From NCBI GenBank assembly GCA_009701105.1, contig WLKU01000044.1, positions 1-9,908 on the forward strand: a stretch of 9,908 bases of DNA, read 5' to 3'. Made by a program: the position numbers and the translations under genes. Shown one piece after another: positions 1-6,264 of this stretch. Under the pieces are notes generated by a model, which had not been told where the DNA came from, searched no databases, and was given only the letters and a program-made list of their open reading frames with translations. The DNA comes from Actinomycetota bacterium. Its GTDB lineage: Bacteria; Actinomycetota; Acidimicrobiia; Acidimicrobiales; Ilumatobacteraceae. Position 1 is the stretch's first letter. The number at the start of each line of letters is the position of its first letter.

Positions 1-389
1 GCACTCGTACAGCAAGTATTTGCGGCGCATTCTTGGCGTTGCATGATGCGATCACTCGTGTGCAGCAAAACGGTGGTATTACCGCAAACCCATTGCATTC
101 TTTATGCGCAGCGATCAGCGTTGGTATTCACAACGGCACACCGATCATTGACTTGCCTTACGAAGAAGACTCCACGGCCGAAGTCGACATGAATGTCGTG
201 ATGCTGCAGCCAATTGGTGGTGGCGAAGCAACGTTTGTTGAGGTTCAAGGCACCGCTGAAGGTAAAGCGTTCAGCCGAAGCGAACTTGACGTGTTGCTCG
301 GGCTTGCTTCAGACGGAATCGGACAAATCTTTAACATGCAGCGTGAAGTCATCTCCGTGCCACCAAGCAAGCGCGCACTGGGGAGATAA
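1..389 (+). CDS. rph: Ribonuclease PH, C-terminal part (5' end outside the window)
   Basis: RNase PH is a phosphate-dependent 3'-5' exoribonuclease that trims tRNA 3' ends in the cytoplasm. The reading frame is open from base 3 and starts inside the conserved phosphate-binding segment [13 protein letters not shown], whose Arg corresponds to the family's catalytic Arg near residue 126. It continues through the hallmark blocks [25 protein letters not shown] and [18 protein letters not shown] to a TAA at 387-389. About 129 codons are visible, so roughly the first half of a ~240-residue protein lies upstream of the window. A TTG at 33 could be read as a start, but homology clearly extends upstream of it, so it is internal. 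rdgB follows after 2 bases, a common actinobacterial pairing, and the two are probably co-transcribed. Confidence 0.95.
   Translation, partial: TRTASICGAFLALHDAITRVQQNGGITANPLHSLCAAISVGIHNGTPIIDLPYEEDSTAEVDMNVVMLQPIGGGEATFVEVQGTAEGKAFSRSELDVLLGLASDGIGQIFNMQREVISVPPSKRALGR
380..385 (+). promoter_or_regulatory. Shine-Dalgarno site for rdgB
   Basis: GGGGAG sits in the last codons of rph, with 6 bases between it and the rdgB ATG. It supports the 392 start and suggests translation of rdgB from the shared rph mRNA. Confidence 0.6.
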
Positions 390-391
390 TC

Positions 392-967
392 ATGCTGCGC
401 GTTGCGTGCGCGTCGGCAAACCCACACAAAGTTGCAGAGATCATTGACTTGATGGGTGGTGTGGTTGATCTTGTGCCACGACCCCAAGATTTGGCAGATG
501 TAGTGGAAGATGCCGACACGCTTGAAGGAAATGCTCGGCTCAAAGCAGTTGCGGTGTGTGCTGCAACTGGACTGCCAGCGCTTGCCGATGACACTGGGCT
601 CGAAGTAGATGCGCTGGATGGTGCACCAGGCGTGATTACCGCTCGGTTTGCCGGTGTGGGAGCAACCGATGCACAGAATCGACAAAAGATATTGGTGGAG
701 TTGGACGGACAAGCTAACGATCAACGAACTGCGCGTTTTCGAACAGTGGCGTTACTTCGATTTGCTGATGGTCGCGAGATTGTTGCGCATGGAGTTTGCG
801 AAGGCGTTATAGCAATGCAGGAGATTGGGGAGCGAGGTTTCGGTTACGACTCGCTGTTCATTCCGAAAGATGGTGATGGTCGCACATTTGCCCAAATGAC
901 CATTGACGAAAAACATGAACTGTCACATCGTGGCAGAGCTTTTCGTGCTCTTGCAGAAATGCTGTAG
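392..967 (+). CDS. rdgB: RdgB/HAM1-type XTP/dITP pyrophosphatase
   Basis: Hydrolyses non-canonical purine triphosphates (dITP, XTP, ITP) to the monophosphate plus pyrophosphate, keeping deaminated bases out of DNA and RNA; cytoplasmic, usually a dimer, Mg-dependent. The 191-residue length is typical. Motifs run in family order: SANPHK at residues 8-13 (triphosphate-binding SxNxxK), ADDTGL at 65-70 with Asp67 as the likely catalytic base, GAPGVITARFAG at 78-88, FGYDSLF at 150-156 (base specificity) and SHRGRAFRAL at 179-188 (purine contact). Two positions depart from the usual consensus: Thr for Ser in DDSGL, and Ser for Pro in FGYDPLF. Both are small changes and do not suggest inactivity. The ATG at 392 has a Shine-Dalgarno site and lies 2 bases after the rph stop. 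The gene ends 4 bases before the convergent PLP enzyme gene. Confidence 0.95.
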   Translation: MLRVACASANPHKVAEIIDLMGGVVDLVPRPQDLADVVEDADTLEGNARLKAVAVCAATGLPALADDTGLEVDALDGAPGVITARFAGVGATDAQNRQKILVELDGQANDQRTARFRTVALLRFADGREIVAHGVCEGVIAMQEIGERGFGYDSLFIPKDGDGRTFAQMTIDEKHELSHRGRAFRALAEML

Positions 968-971
968 TCAC

Positions 972-1967
972 TCACCAACCACGAAGGTCGATTGCCCACT
1001 GGTCGATTACTGCATCTCCACGGACAATCCATGCAATGTCGTGCATTGCGAGCGTTGGGTCAATGTGCGCGGGCGTGACACGGATTCGGGATCCAACCTT
1101 TGGTGAATCCCCAGTTGATGTTGCAAATGTGATGTGCTCGTCCGAGCAAAACCAAACGGACTGATTTTCGATCGAAGGATTGCCATGATCCATGCCGAGC
1201 GACTTGAGGCCGACATCGGCCACCGACCAACTTGAACCAGATGAGATGACAGTGCCAACGACCCACACAGCTTGTTCGAAAGGCAAGTTGAGCTGTGAGT
1301 ACTGAGTGTCCATGAGTGAATATGAGCCAGCTTGTATTTCAGTGACACCTGTGTTCTCGTGCAGGTCGTAGGTTCCCGTGCCGCCGGCAGAGATGATTTC
1401 TCCGCCAACATCCTTTGCCGCATGTTGTAGCAACAGCATTGATTCGGCAACTTTCGCTAGTCGGTCATTCTTGTCTGCCACCATCATCAGGTGTCCCTCG
1501 TAGCCCATAACGCCACGCACGTTGAGTCCACGCTTGCGTGCAGTATCTGCAAGTGCGCCAGCAAGATTTGGCAGCACACCGCAACGTGGAAGGCCGACGT
1601 TGACATCGATCAACACATTGCGGATGCCGGCTTTGGCAGCAGCATCAAGCGTTGCATCGGAATCAATTGCGACCGTGATCATTGATGAGTCTTGCAACTT
1701 GGCCATTGCGCTCAGTCGGGCAGCATCGAGTGTTTCGTTTGCTAAAAGCAAATCAGTACCGAGTCCTGCATGTGCCATGCCGATCATCTCGCGTGGAGTC
1801 GCGCAAGTGAATGACAAATGTCCAGACTCAACTTGCAGCTTTGCAAGCGAGGTGCATTTGGTCGCCTTCATATGAGGCCGCAGTTGGGCCCCAGGGTGGA
1901 TGCGCGACATGGTTGCGATATTGCGTTGCAGTACATCAAAATCGATAATCACTGCAGGCGTGGGCAA
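972..1967 (-). CDS. Fold-type III PLP enzyme, D-threonine aldolase / D-serine dehydratase family
   Basis: Members bind PLP in an alanine-racemase-type barrel plus a metal-binding C-terminal beta domain, and cleave or dehydrate D-beta-hydroxy amino acids. Of 331 residues, 1-235 form the barrel: TPAVIIDFDVLQRNI at 3-17, the PLP-lysine segment RPHMKATK at 30-37 (Lys34 the likely Schiff base), YEGH at 156-159, GGTGTYD at 195-201 and QAGSYSLMD at 212-220. The C-terminal domain has GTVISS, a DVGLK block at 251-255, SDEH at 275-278 and PAHIDPT at 299-305. The His301-x-Asp303 pair resembles the Mn-binding HxD of D-threonine aldolase more than the His/Cys zinc site of D-serine dehydratase. The usual RPHxKTHK reads RPHMKATK here. 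The start is TTG at 1967-1965; no ATG or GTG lies just upstream and the conserved N-terminus begins at residue 3. Substrate is not determinable. Confidence 0.85.
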   Translation of the reverse strand: MPTPAVIIDFDVLQRNIATMSRIHPGAQLRPHMKATKCTSLAKLQVESGHLSFTCATPREMIGMAHAGLGTDLLLANETLDAARLSAMAKLQDSSMITVAIDSDATLDAAAKAGIRNVLIDVNVGLPRCGVLPNLAGALADTARKRGLNVRGVMGYEGHLMMVADKNDRLAKVAESMLLLQHAAKDVGGEIISAGGTGTYDLHENTGVTEIQAGSYSLMDTQYSQLNLPFEQAVWVVGTVISSGSSWSVADVGLKSLGMDHGNPSIENQSVWFCSDEHITFATSTGDSPKVGSRIRVTPAHIDPTLAMHDIAWIVRGDAVIDQWAIDLRGW

Positions 1968-1980
1968 CTCTTGAACCGAC

Positions 1981-1994
1981 GCAGGTAAGCCTGC
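1981..1994. repeat. Small inverted repeat in the leader of the D-amino-acid enzyme gene
   Basis: GCAGG and CCTGC form a perfect 5-bp stem with a 4-base loop, lying 13 bases upstream of the TTG start of the minus-strand PLP enzyme and between that gene and the tRNA. No T-run follows on either strand, so it is a poor terminator. It could affect translation initiation at the TTG or be chance. Confidence 0.3.
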
Positions 1995-2026
1995 TGAATC
2001 TGAATAAGAGAGATGAGTATTAATAG

Positions 2027-2099
2027 TGCCGACGGAGAGACTCGAACTCTCACTGGCGGCGTCCTAAGCGCCGTGCCTCTGCCATTGGGCTACGTCGGC
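2027..2099 (-). tRNA. tRNA with UAG anticodon (leucine by anticodon), short class I variable loop
   Basis: A full cloverleaf folds on the minus strand. The acceptor stem GCCGACG/CGTCGGC is 7 perfect pairs, with U8 and A9. The D-arm is a 3-bp GCC/GGC stem with a C13-A22 mismatch and a G18G19 loop. The anticodon stem CGGCG/CGCCG is perfect around loop CTTAGGA, giving anticodon TAG with T33 and G37. The variable loop is only 5 bases (CCAGT). The T-arm is GAGAG-TTCGAGT-CTCTC. Discriminator A follows; CCA is not encoded. UAG reads CUA and possibly other CUN leucine codons, and A73 fits leucine, but bacterial tRNA-Leu normally has a long class II variable arm, which is absent. The D-loop 'GG-C-A-G-A' pattern resembles that of leucine tRNAs. 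It lies 59 bases upstream of the minus-strand PLP enzyme gene and could share its transcript. Confidence 0.92.
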
Positions 2100-2151
2100 C
2101 AACGCCCACAAGGTTAGTGGTCACTGCGTGAGGTATTGCCCCAAAATTTGA

Positions 2152-2157
2152 CAGAAT
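2152..2157 (+). promoter_or_regulatory. Possible -10 element, leaderless start of the first fold-type II PLP gene
   Basis: CAGAAT lies 7 bases before the GTG at 2165, which would place the transcription start at or next to the start codon. No Shine-Dalgarno site and no convincing -35 are seen. Weak on its own; listed because other genes in the window show the same spacing. Confidence 0.2.
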
Positions 2158-2164
2158 GTAAAGC

Positions 2165-3694
2165 GTGAACTCAACAACTGCAATAGCTCAAGACTCAAAC
2201 GCCCTGATCAGCCAGCTCGGTTTGGCCGACTCTGTCGTCGATGCCGATGCAGTCAATGAGAGTGTCCGCAAGTGTGCAGCAAACAATGTGGTTCTACCAA
2301 CATTTGCGCAACTCGCAAACCCTGCATTGATTGCATCAGATGTTGCGAAGGGTGTTGACAAGAACGCCCCAGATGCTCGCAACCTTTTCAGAGTCCATTG
2401 GTTTAACGACATGCAAGGCAATCGAGTCAACGTGCCCGATCATGTGGTCTTGCCAAAATCACTCACGGGTATTGATAGCCCGATCGTGGTGATGTTTGGT
2501 GATCGTTTTCCGATGATCACTGCACACAAAGTGCTAGCTGCGTATTCGTGCCTAGCGCCCCGAGTTATCACCGGTCAGTTCAATCCAACAACACAACGGG
2601 CGGTTTGGCCATCAACCGGCAACTATGCGCGCGGTGGAGTAGCGATTAGTCGAATCACTGGCGCACGAGGTGTTGCTGTGTTGCCGGCCGGCATGTCACA
2701 GGAGCGTTTTGATTGGCTCGACAAATGGACGAGCGACCCGAGCGACATCATTCGCACGCCGGGCACAGAGAGCAACGTAAAAGAAATTTATGACGCATGT
2801 AATGAAATGAAGCGTGATCCACAAAATTTCATTTTCAATCAGTTCTGCGAGTTCGGAAATTATCTCGGCCACTTTGAAGTAACCGGACAAGCACTAGCAA
2901 GTGTTTACCAACACGTTGCAAAGTCGATGAATAATCCAAATCTGCGACTCGCAGCATTCACGTCGGCAACAGGTTCTGCAGGCACCATCGGCGCAGGCGA
3001 CAGATTAAAAGAAATGTTTGGCACCAAAATTGTCGCTGTCGAGGCTCTCGAATGTCCGACAATGCTTGAGAACGGTTTTGGCGAGCACAACATTCAAGGA
3101 ATTGGTGACAAACACATTCCGCTCATTCACAACGTGATGAACACCGACGTGATTGCGGCTGTGTCCGACCGCGCTACCGATGAGCTCGACGTGTTATTCA
3201 ACACTCAGGCTGGATGTGACTATCTCGTCAATCGCAAACATGTGCCGAAAGAAATTGTTGACACGTTGCAACATTTTGGTTTTTCAGCAATCTGCAATGT
3301 TATTGCCGCAATCAAGACGGCAAAATTACTTGGTCTTGGCGTCGATGATGTGTTGATCACGATTGCAACAGACGGTGCGGACTTGTATCCGAGCGAGCGT
3401 GTCAAGACAATGGCGCGTCGATTCAACAACAAGTTTGGTGAAGTTGAAGCAGCCGAGATTTTTGCTGAGCACTTAGGCACCGTGACCACTGAATCGATGA
3501 TTGATTGCACCGAACAAGATCGCAACCGCATTTTCAACCTTGGCTATTACACGTGGGTGGAGCAGCAAGGAACTCCACTTTCAGTGTTCGAAGCCCGAAG
3601 GTCACAAACATTCTGGCGTAATTTGCGTCGCTATGTTCCGGTGTGGGATTCACTGATTGATGAGTTCAACTCACGAGTAGCGAAAGCAAAATAG
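2165..3694 (+). CDS. Fold-type II PLP-dependent enzyme (cysteine synthase / threonine synthase superfamily), function unknown
   Basis: 509 residues with the tryptophan-synthase-beta-like fold signature, used by beta-replacing or beta-eliminating amino-acid enzymes. Visible landmarks are AHKVLAA at 120-126 with Lys122 the probable Schiff-base lysine, PSTGNYARG at 149-157 matching the substrate-carboxylate loop (S-x-GN), a glycine-rich phosphate loop SATGSAGTIGAGD at 267-279, and ATDGADLYPSE at 401-411. It is longer than cysteine synthase (~310) because of an N-terminal extension of about 90 residues and a long C-terminal tail (~415-509). No transmembrane segment or CBS domain is seen. The start is GTG: an in-frame TAA at 2159-2161 lies one codon upstream, so no longer form is possible. 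Another PLP gene follows after 24 bases on the same strand. I do not recognise a specific enzyme; cysteine synthase itself is unlikely given the motif departures. Confidence 0.85.
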   Translation: MNSTTAIAQDSNALISQLGLADSVVDADAVNESVRKCAANNVVLPTFAQLANPALIASDVAKGVDKNAPDARNLFRVHWFNDMQGNRVNVPDHVVLPKSLTGIDSPIVVMFGDRFPMITAHKVLAAYSCLAPRVITGQFNPTTQRAVWPSTGNYARGGVAISRITGARGVAVLPAGMSQERFDWLDKWTSDPSDIIRTPGTESNVKEIYDACNEMKRDPQNFIFNQFCEFGNYLGHFEVTGQALASVYQHVAKSMNNPNLRLAAFTSATGSAGTIGAGDRLKEMFGTKIVAVEALECPTMLENGFGEHNIQGIGDKHIPLIHNVMNTDVIAAVSDRATDELDVLFNTQAGCDYLVNRKHVPKEIVDTLQHFGFSAICNVIAAIKTAKLLGLGVDDVLITIATDGADLYPSERVKTMARRFNNKFGEVEAAEIFAEHLGTVTTESMIDCTEQDRNRIFNLGYYTWVEQQGTPLSVFEARRSQTFWRNLRRYVPVWDSLIDEFNSRVAKAK

Positions 3695-3706
3695 TCGCAG
3701 TCACGC

Positions 3707-3712
3707 GATAAT
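3707..3712 (+). promoter_or_regulatory. Candidate -10 element for a leaderless transcript of the second PLP gene
   Basis: GATAAT matches TATAAT at 5 of 6 positions and ends 6 bases before the ATG at 3719, so initiation would fall on the A of the start codon. There is no Shine-Dalgarno in the 24-base gap. No clear -35 is seen. Confidence 0.35.
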
Positions 3713-3718
3713 TGCATC

Positions 3719-5056
3719 ATGTCGGTTGGGTCGGTATTGGCTGCGAACGCAACAGGGTGGAAGTGTGCGGCGTGTGGTCACCGTGTTTCGGTAGAGCAGC
3801 CATTGTCGTGGCGTTGTCCAAACTCATCGGATAGCGATCGACATCATGTCTTGTTGTTGGAGCAGCCCATTGCGCCACTGAGATCAACAGGTGATGCCAA
3901 TCCATATGTCGCTTTCAGAAAATATCTTGCATGGGACGCCTTTGCTGCATCGCTCGGGTTGAACGATGAACAGCGTGAAGCGATAATCCGTCGAACTGAT
4001 GAGGCAGTTGCGCGTGTTGCAGGGACAGGTTTTCGTACGACACCGTTTGCTCGCAATGATGCCTTGTCGGATGAGCTGGGTTTTACAAAAAACGGTGGCA
4101 TCTGGATTAAAGACGAAACAAACAATGTTGCTGGTTCGCACAAAGCCCGCCACCTGTTTGGTGAGTTGCTACATCTTGTCGTCGCGCAAGAAGCCGGTGT
4201 AGCGCCGTGGAAGCGAGATGCAGATCGACCACAGCTCGCGATCTCGTCATGCGGCAATGCTGCATTTGCTGCTGCAACATTGGCCAAAGCGGTCAACTGG
4301 CCGATCTTGGTATTTGTACCCGAAAATGCTGCGAGTGAACTCACTGATTTATTGCTGAGCGTTGATGCTTTGATCGTTCGTTGTCCTCGACTTGAAAGTG
4401 ATCCACCTGGCGATCCGTGCGTTCATAAATTTCGTGAAGCAGTCGCCAAAGGTGCTATTCCGTTCGGAGTTCAAGGAACAGAAAATGCTTGGTGTCTTGA
4501 CGGGGGACGAACGATTGGGTGGGAGATCGCCGAGGCACAAGAACACGTCAGTGGTCCACCGATTGATCGAATTTTTATTCAGGTTGGTGGAGGTGCGTTT
4601 GCGGCTTGTGCGGCTTCCGGCTTATTTGCTGGAGGTCTCCGTCCACTTCTACACAGTGTGCAAACCGAGAGTTGTGCGCCATTAGCAAGAGCATGGAATG
4701 CTGCATCAGCCTCGGGCGGAGCGCGCAATGCTGGCGCTCGCTGGAACGAATGCATGTGGCCGTGGGAGAACCCAACCGACTCCCTTGCCGATGGAATCTT
4801 GGACGACGAAACCTACGACTGGGTGCAGGTGTGCAACGCCATGTCGGAAAGCGGTGGGTCACCAGTCGTTGCATCTGAACAACACGTTGTCGACGCCTAT
4901 GCATTGGCGCACCGTGTGACGTCTATCAATGTGAGCCCAACCGGCACGGCAGGCTTGGCTGGATTACTGGCAATGCGCGATCAAATTGCCAATGACGAAC
5001 GAATTGTTGTTGTCTTTAGTGGCGTACGACGCAGCTTTATGCCACTACCGAAGTAG
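3719..5056 (+). CDS. Fold-type II PLP enzyme with N-terminal zinc-ribbon-like segment (threonine-synthase-like)
   Basis: 445 residues. An N-terminal cysteine knuckle (Cys16-x-x-Cys19-Gly-His21, then Cys33-Pro) recalls the zinc ribbon on some actinobacterial and archaeal threonine-synthase-like proteins; a second Cys in the distal half is missing, so the fourth ligand is lost or supplied by His42/His43. The catalytic core follows: KDETNNVAGSHKAR at 131-144 with Lys142 the expected Schiff base, SSCGNAAFAAA at 177-187 (substrate loop), QVGGGAFAA at 288-296 (PLP phosphate loop), SPTGTAGLAGLLA at 406-418 and VVFSGVRR at 431-438 (Ser435 probably near the pyridine nitrogen). Threonine synthase is possible, but the motifs alone cannot separate it from other beta/gamma-eliminating enzymes. 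It is preceded by an unrelated-subfamily PLP gene and followed 13 bases later by clpP. Confidence 0.85.
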   Translation: MSVGSVLAANATGWKCAACGHRVSVEQPLSWRCPNSSDSDRHHVLLLEQPIAPLRSTGDANPYVAFRKYLAWDAFAASLGLNDEQREAIIRRTDEAVARVAGTGFRTTPFARNDALSDELGFTKNGGIWIKDETNNVAGSHKARHLFGELLHLVVAQEAGVAPWKRDADRPQLAISSCGNAAFAAATLAKAVNWPILVFVPENAASELTDLLLSVDALIVRCPRLESDPPGDPCVHKFREAVAKGAIPFGVQGTENAWCLDGGRTIGWEIAEAQEHVSGPPIDRIFIQVGGGAFAACAASGLFAGGLRPLLHSVQTESCAPLARAWNAASASGGARNAGARWNECMWPWENPTDSLADGILDDETYDWVQVCNAMSESGGSPVVASEQHVVDAYALAHRVTSINVSPTGTAGLAGLLAMRDQIANDERIVVVFSGVRRSFMPLPK

Positions 5057-5061
5057 TAGTC
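5056..5061 (+). promoter_or_regulatory. Possible -10 element before clpP
   Basis: TAGTCT fits the actinobacterial TAnnnT pattern and ends 8 bases before the clpP ATG, overlapping the last base of the upstream stop codon. There is no Shine-Dalgarno in the 13-base gap. Weak evidence. Confidence 0.22.
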
Positions 5062-5069
5062 TGTTCGCC

Positions 5070-5684
5070 ATGACGTTCAATAATTCCCTTGATGTACCTT
5101 TCCAACCTGCAGTTGGCCTCGAAGGTGGACCAGAATCCCAAAACAACATTTTCCTTCGACTGCTCAAGAGCCGTGTAATCATGCTCGGCAGCGATGTCAA
5201 CGATGATGTTGCAAACCAAATCTGTGCACAGTTGTTGTTTCTTGAAGGCGAAGATCCAAAAGCTGATGTCTGGTTGTATGTCAATAGCCCCGGTGGTTCG
5301 ATCACCGCAGGTATGGCCATTTATGACACCATGCAGTTCATTAGTTGCGACGTCGCGACGGTGTGCTTGGGACTTGCTGCATCAATGGGGCAGTTCTTGC
5401 TCACCGCTGGCACTGCAGGCAAGCGCTACACGTTGCCAAACGCTCGAATCATGATGCACCAACCGCTCGCAGGTTTGCGTGGTCAGGCCTCAGACATTGC
5501 AATTCAGGCCGAGCAATTGGCTTTCACCAAGCACCGCATGGCCGAGCTCACTGCACACCACTCTGGCCAGGCAATCGAGCAGATTCAAAAAGATTCAGAA
5601 CGCGATCGCTGGTTTACTCCTGAGAAGGCAAAAGAGTACGGCCTTGTTGACAAAGTGATTGTCAAGCGCGGAGAGATTCGCTAA
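5070..5684 (+). CDS. clpP: ATP-dependent Clp protease proteolytic subunit ClpP
   Basis: Serine peptidase that forms the barrel-shaped proteolytic core fed by ClpX or ClpC unfoldases; cytoplasmic. The 204 residues carry NSPGGSITAGMAIYDTM at 72-88 (oxyanion and substrate region), AASMGQF at 103-109 with catalytic Ser105, MMHQP at 128-132 with His130, and DSERDRWF at 175-182 with Asp179. These are each exactly 8 residues beyond the mature E. coli triad (Ser97, His122, Asp171), so the enzyme looks fully active. The ATG at 5070 is chosen because the longer open frame upstream runs through the coding sequence of the PLP gene, and the resulting N-terminus has normal length. The block EQIQKDSERDRWFTPEKAKEYGLVD resembles mycobacterial ClpP1. 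No clpP2, clpX or tig lies in the window, so a second ClpP, if any, is elsewhere. Confidence 0.96.
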   Translation: MTFNNSLDVPFQPAVGLEGGPESQNNIFLRLLKSRVIMLGSDVNDDVANQICAQLLFLEGEDPKADVWLYVNSPGGSITAGMAIYDTMQFISCDVATVCLGLAASMGQFLLTAGTAGKRYTLPNARIMMHQPLAGLRGQASDIAIQAEQLAFTKHRMAELTAHHSGQAIEQIQKDSERDRWFTPEKAKEYGLVDKVIVKRGEIR

Positions 5685-5686
5685 CT

Positions 5687-5707
5687 ACAGCGTTTGCAAG
5701 TTGCTGT
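5687..5707. terminator. Weak candidate bidirectional terminator between clpP and the lipoprotein gene
   Basis: ACAGC and GCTGT form a 5-bp stem with an 11-base loop in the 26-base gap between two convergent genes, followed on the plus strand by a T-rich TTGTTAT. The stem is short and the loop large, so termination would be weak. Confidence 0.25.
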
Positions 5708-5710
5708 TTG

Positions 5711-6208
5711 TTATGGCAGCGTTGTTGCGACTTGCGTTGTTGCAACGTCAATAGCCGGGGCATCAGTAGTCGCAACTTCGGGTGCAGGAGCCTGCACCAC
5801 TGGTAATCCGGTCGAGATGTCAACACCGCATGTTGCGAGCACCCATGTTGATGCAGCCGCTGCACTCTTTTCAGAGGCATAAGACAAATCAACAACTTCT
5901 TGCACGCTCGCGGGGTCGGACGCTTTAATTTGTGATGCTTTTTCCATGAGCAACGTGAGTGCATCCCAGTCGGCTTCAACTTGTAGCGGTGCAACTTTTT
6001 GCAAGTTCTTGTAATGCTCGACCGTTGACTTAATCAGCTCTGGTGTGGCTGGCTGTTCGGCGATACCCGGCATTTCGAGCGCCAATTGACGACAAAAGTT
6101 GGTGGCGGTTCGTTCGGGGGATGCACAGCCAAGCAAACCAATCAGAATCAATGCTCCCAATAGCACCGAGCCTGGACGGAGGTGCTGAGAAACTCGCCCA
6201 AAAATCAT
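5711..6208 (-). CDS. Small predicted lipoprotein, function unknown
   Basis: 165 residues. The N-terminus has basic residues, a hydrophobic stretch (about 14-27) and a lipobox LLGC with Cys28 as the expected lipidation site, so the protein should be exported by Sec, acylated and anchored to the outer face of the cytoplasmic membrane. The mature part (about 29-130) looks helical and mixed-charge with two further cysteines (FCRQ and ATCGVD) that could form a disulfide. The C-terminus (about 137-165) is rich in Ala, Val, Thr and Pro with repeated VATT units, probably a flexible tail. I recognise no family. It is convergent with clpP and divergent from comM. A GATACT -10-like hexamer lies 6 bases before the ATG and no Shine-Dalgarno is seen. 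Lipidation is a confident inference; the role is not known. Confidence 0.8.
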   Translation of the reverse strand: MIFGRVSQHLRPGSVLLGALILIGLLGCASPERTATNFCRQLALEMPGIAEQPATPELIKSTVEHYKNLQKVAPLQVEADWDALTLLMEKASQIKASDPASVQEVVDLSYASEKSAAAASTWVLATCGVDISTGLPVVQAPAPEVATTDAPAIDVATTQVATTLP

Positions 6209-6214
6209 CTTTCT

Positions 6215-6220
6215 AGTATC
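6215..6220 (-). promoter_or_regulatory. Candidate -10 element for a leaderless lipoprotein transcript
   Basis: On the minus strand GATACT is followed by 6 bases and then the lipoprotein ATG, so transcription would start at the start codon. The arrangement mirrors GATAAT-6-ATG at 3707-3721. No clear -35 is seen. Confidence 0.35.
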
Positions 6221-6238
6221 TCACGCCAAGTTGTCCAG

Positions 6239-6264
6239 ATCTTGCGTTCTCGAAATCTTGCGTT
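6239..6264 (+). repeat. Tandem 10-bp direct repeat in the lipoprotein/comM intergenic region
   Basis: ATCTTGCGTT occurs at 6239-6248 and again at 6255-6264, a 16-base period, in the 98-base gap between two divergently transcribed genes. The position fits a regulatory site, but no known operator matches. Confidence 0.55.

Noticed and set aside
33..389. TTG at 33 as the start of a short gene
   Set aside because: RNase PH homology continues upstream in the same frame to the window edge, so the gene is simply truncated by the window.
245..724. Long antisense open frames opposite rph/rdgB and other genes
   Set aside because: They lie opposite well-supported conserved genes and their translations show no recognisable domain.
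986..1008. GGTCGATT direct repeat, 15-base period
   Set aside because: It lies in the coding end of the PLP enzyme and reflects similar residues (VIDQWAID); the period is a multiple of three.
2148..2153. TTGACA, a perfect -35 hexamer match before the first PLP gene
   Set aside because: It lies only 11 bases before the GTG; a matching -10 would fall inside the gene and no suitable hexamer is there.
4986..5069. 28-residue N-terminal extension of ClpP
   Set aside because: It overlaps the end of the PLP gene in another frame and is not ClpP-like; the ATG at 5070 places the catalytic triad correctly.
5732..5745. TTGCGTTGTTGCAA, close to the comM-upstream palindrome
   Set aside because: It encodes the VATT tail of the lipoprotein; a similar reverse-complement string in xerC (near 9785) also encodes VATT, so codon choice explains both.
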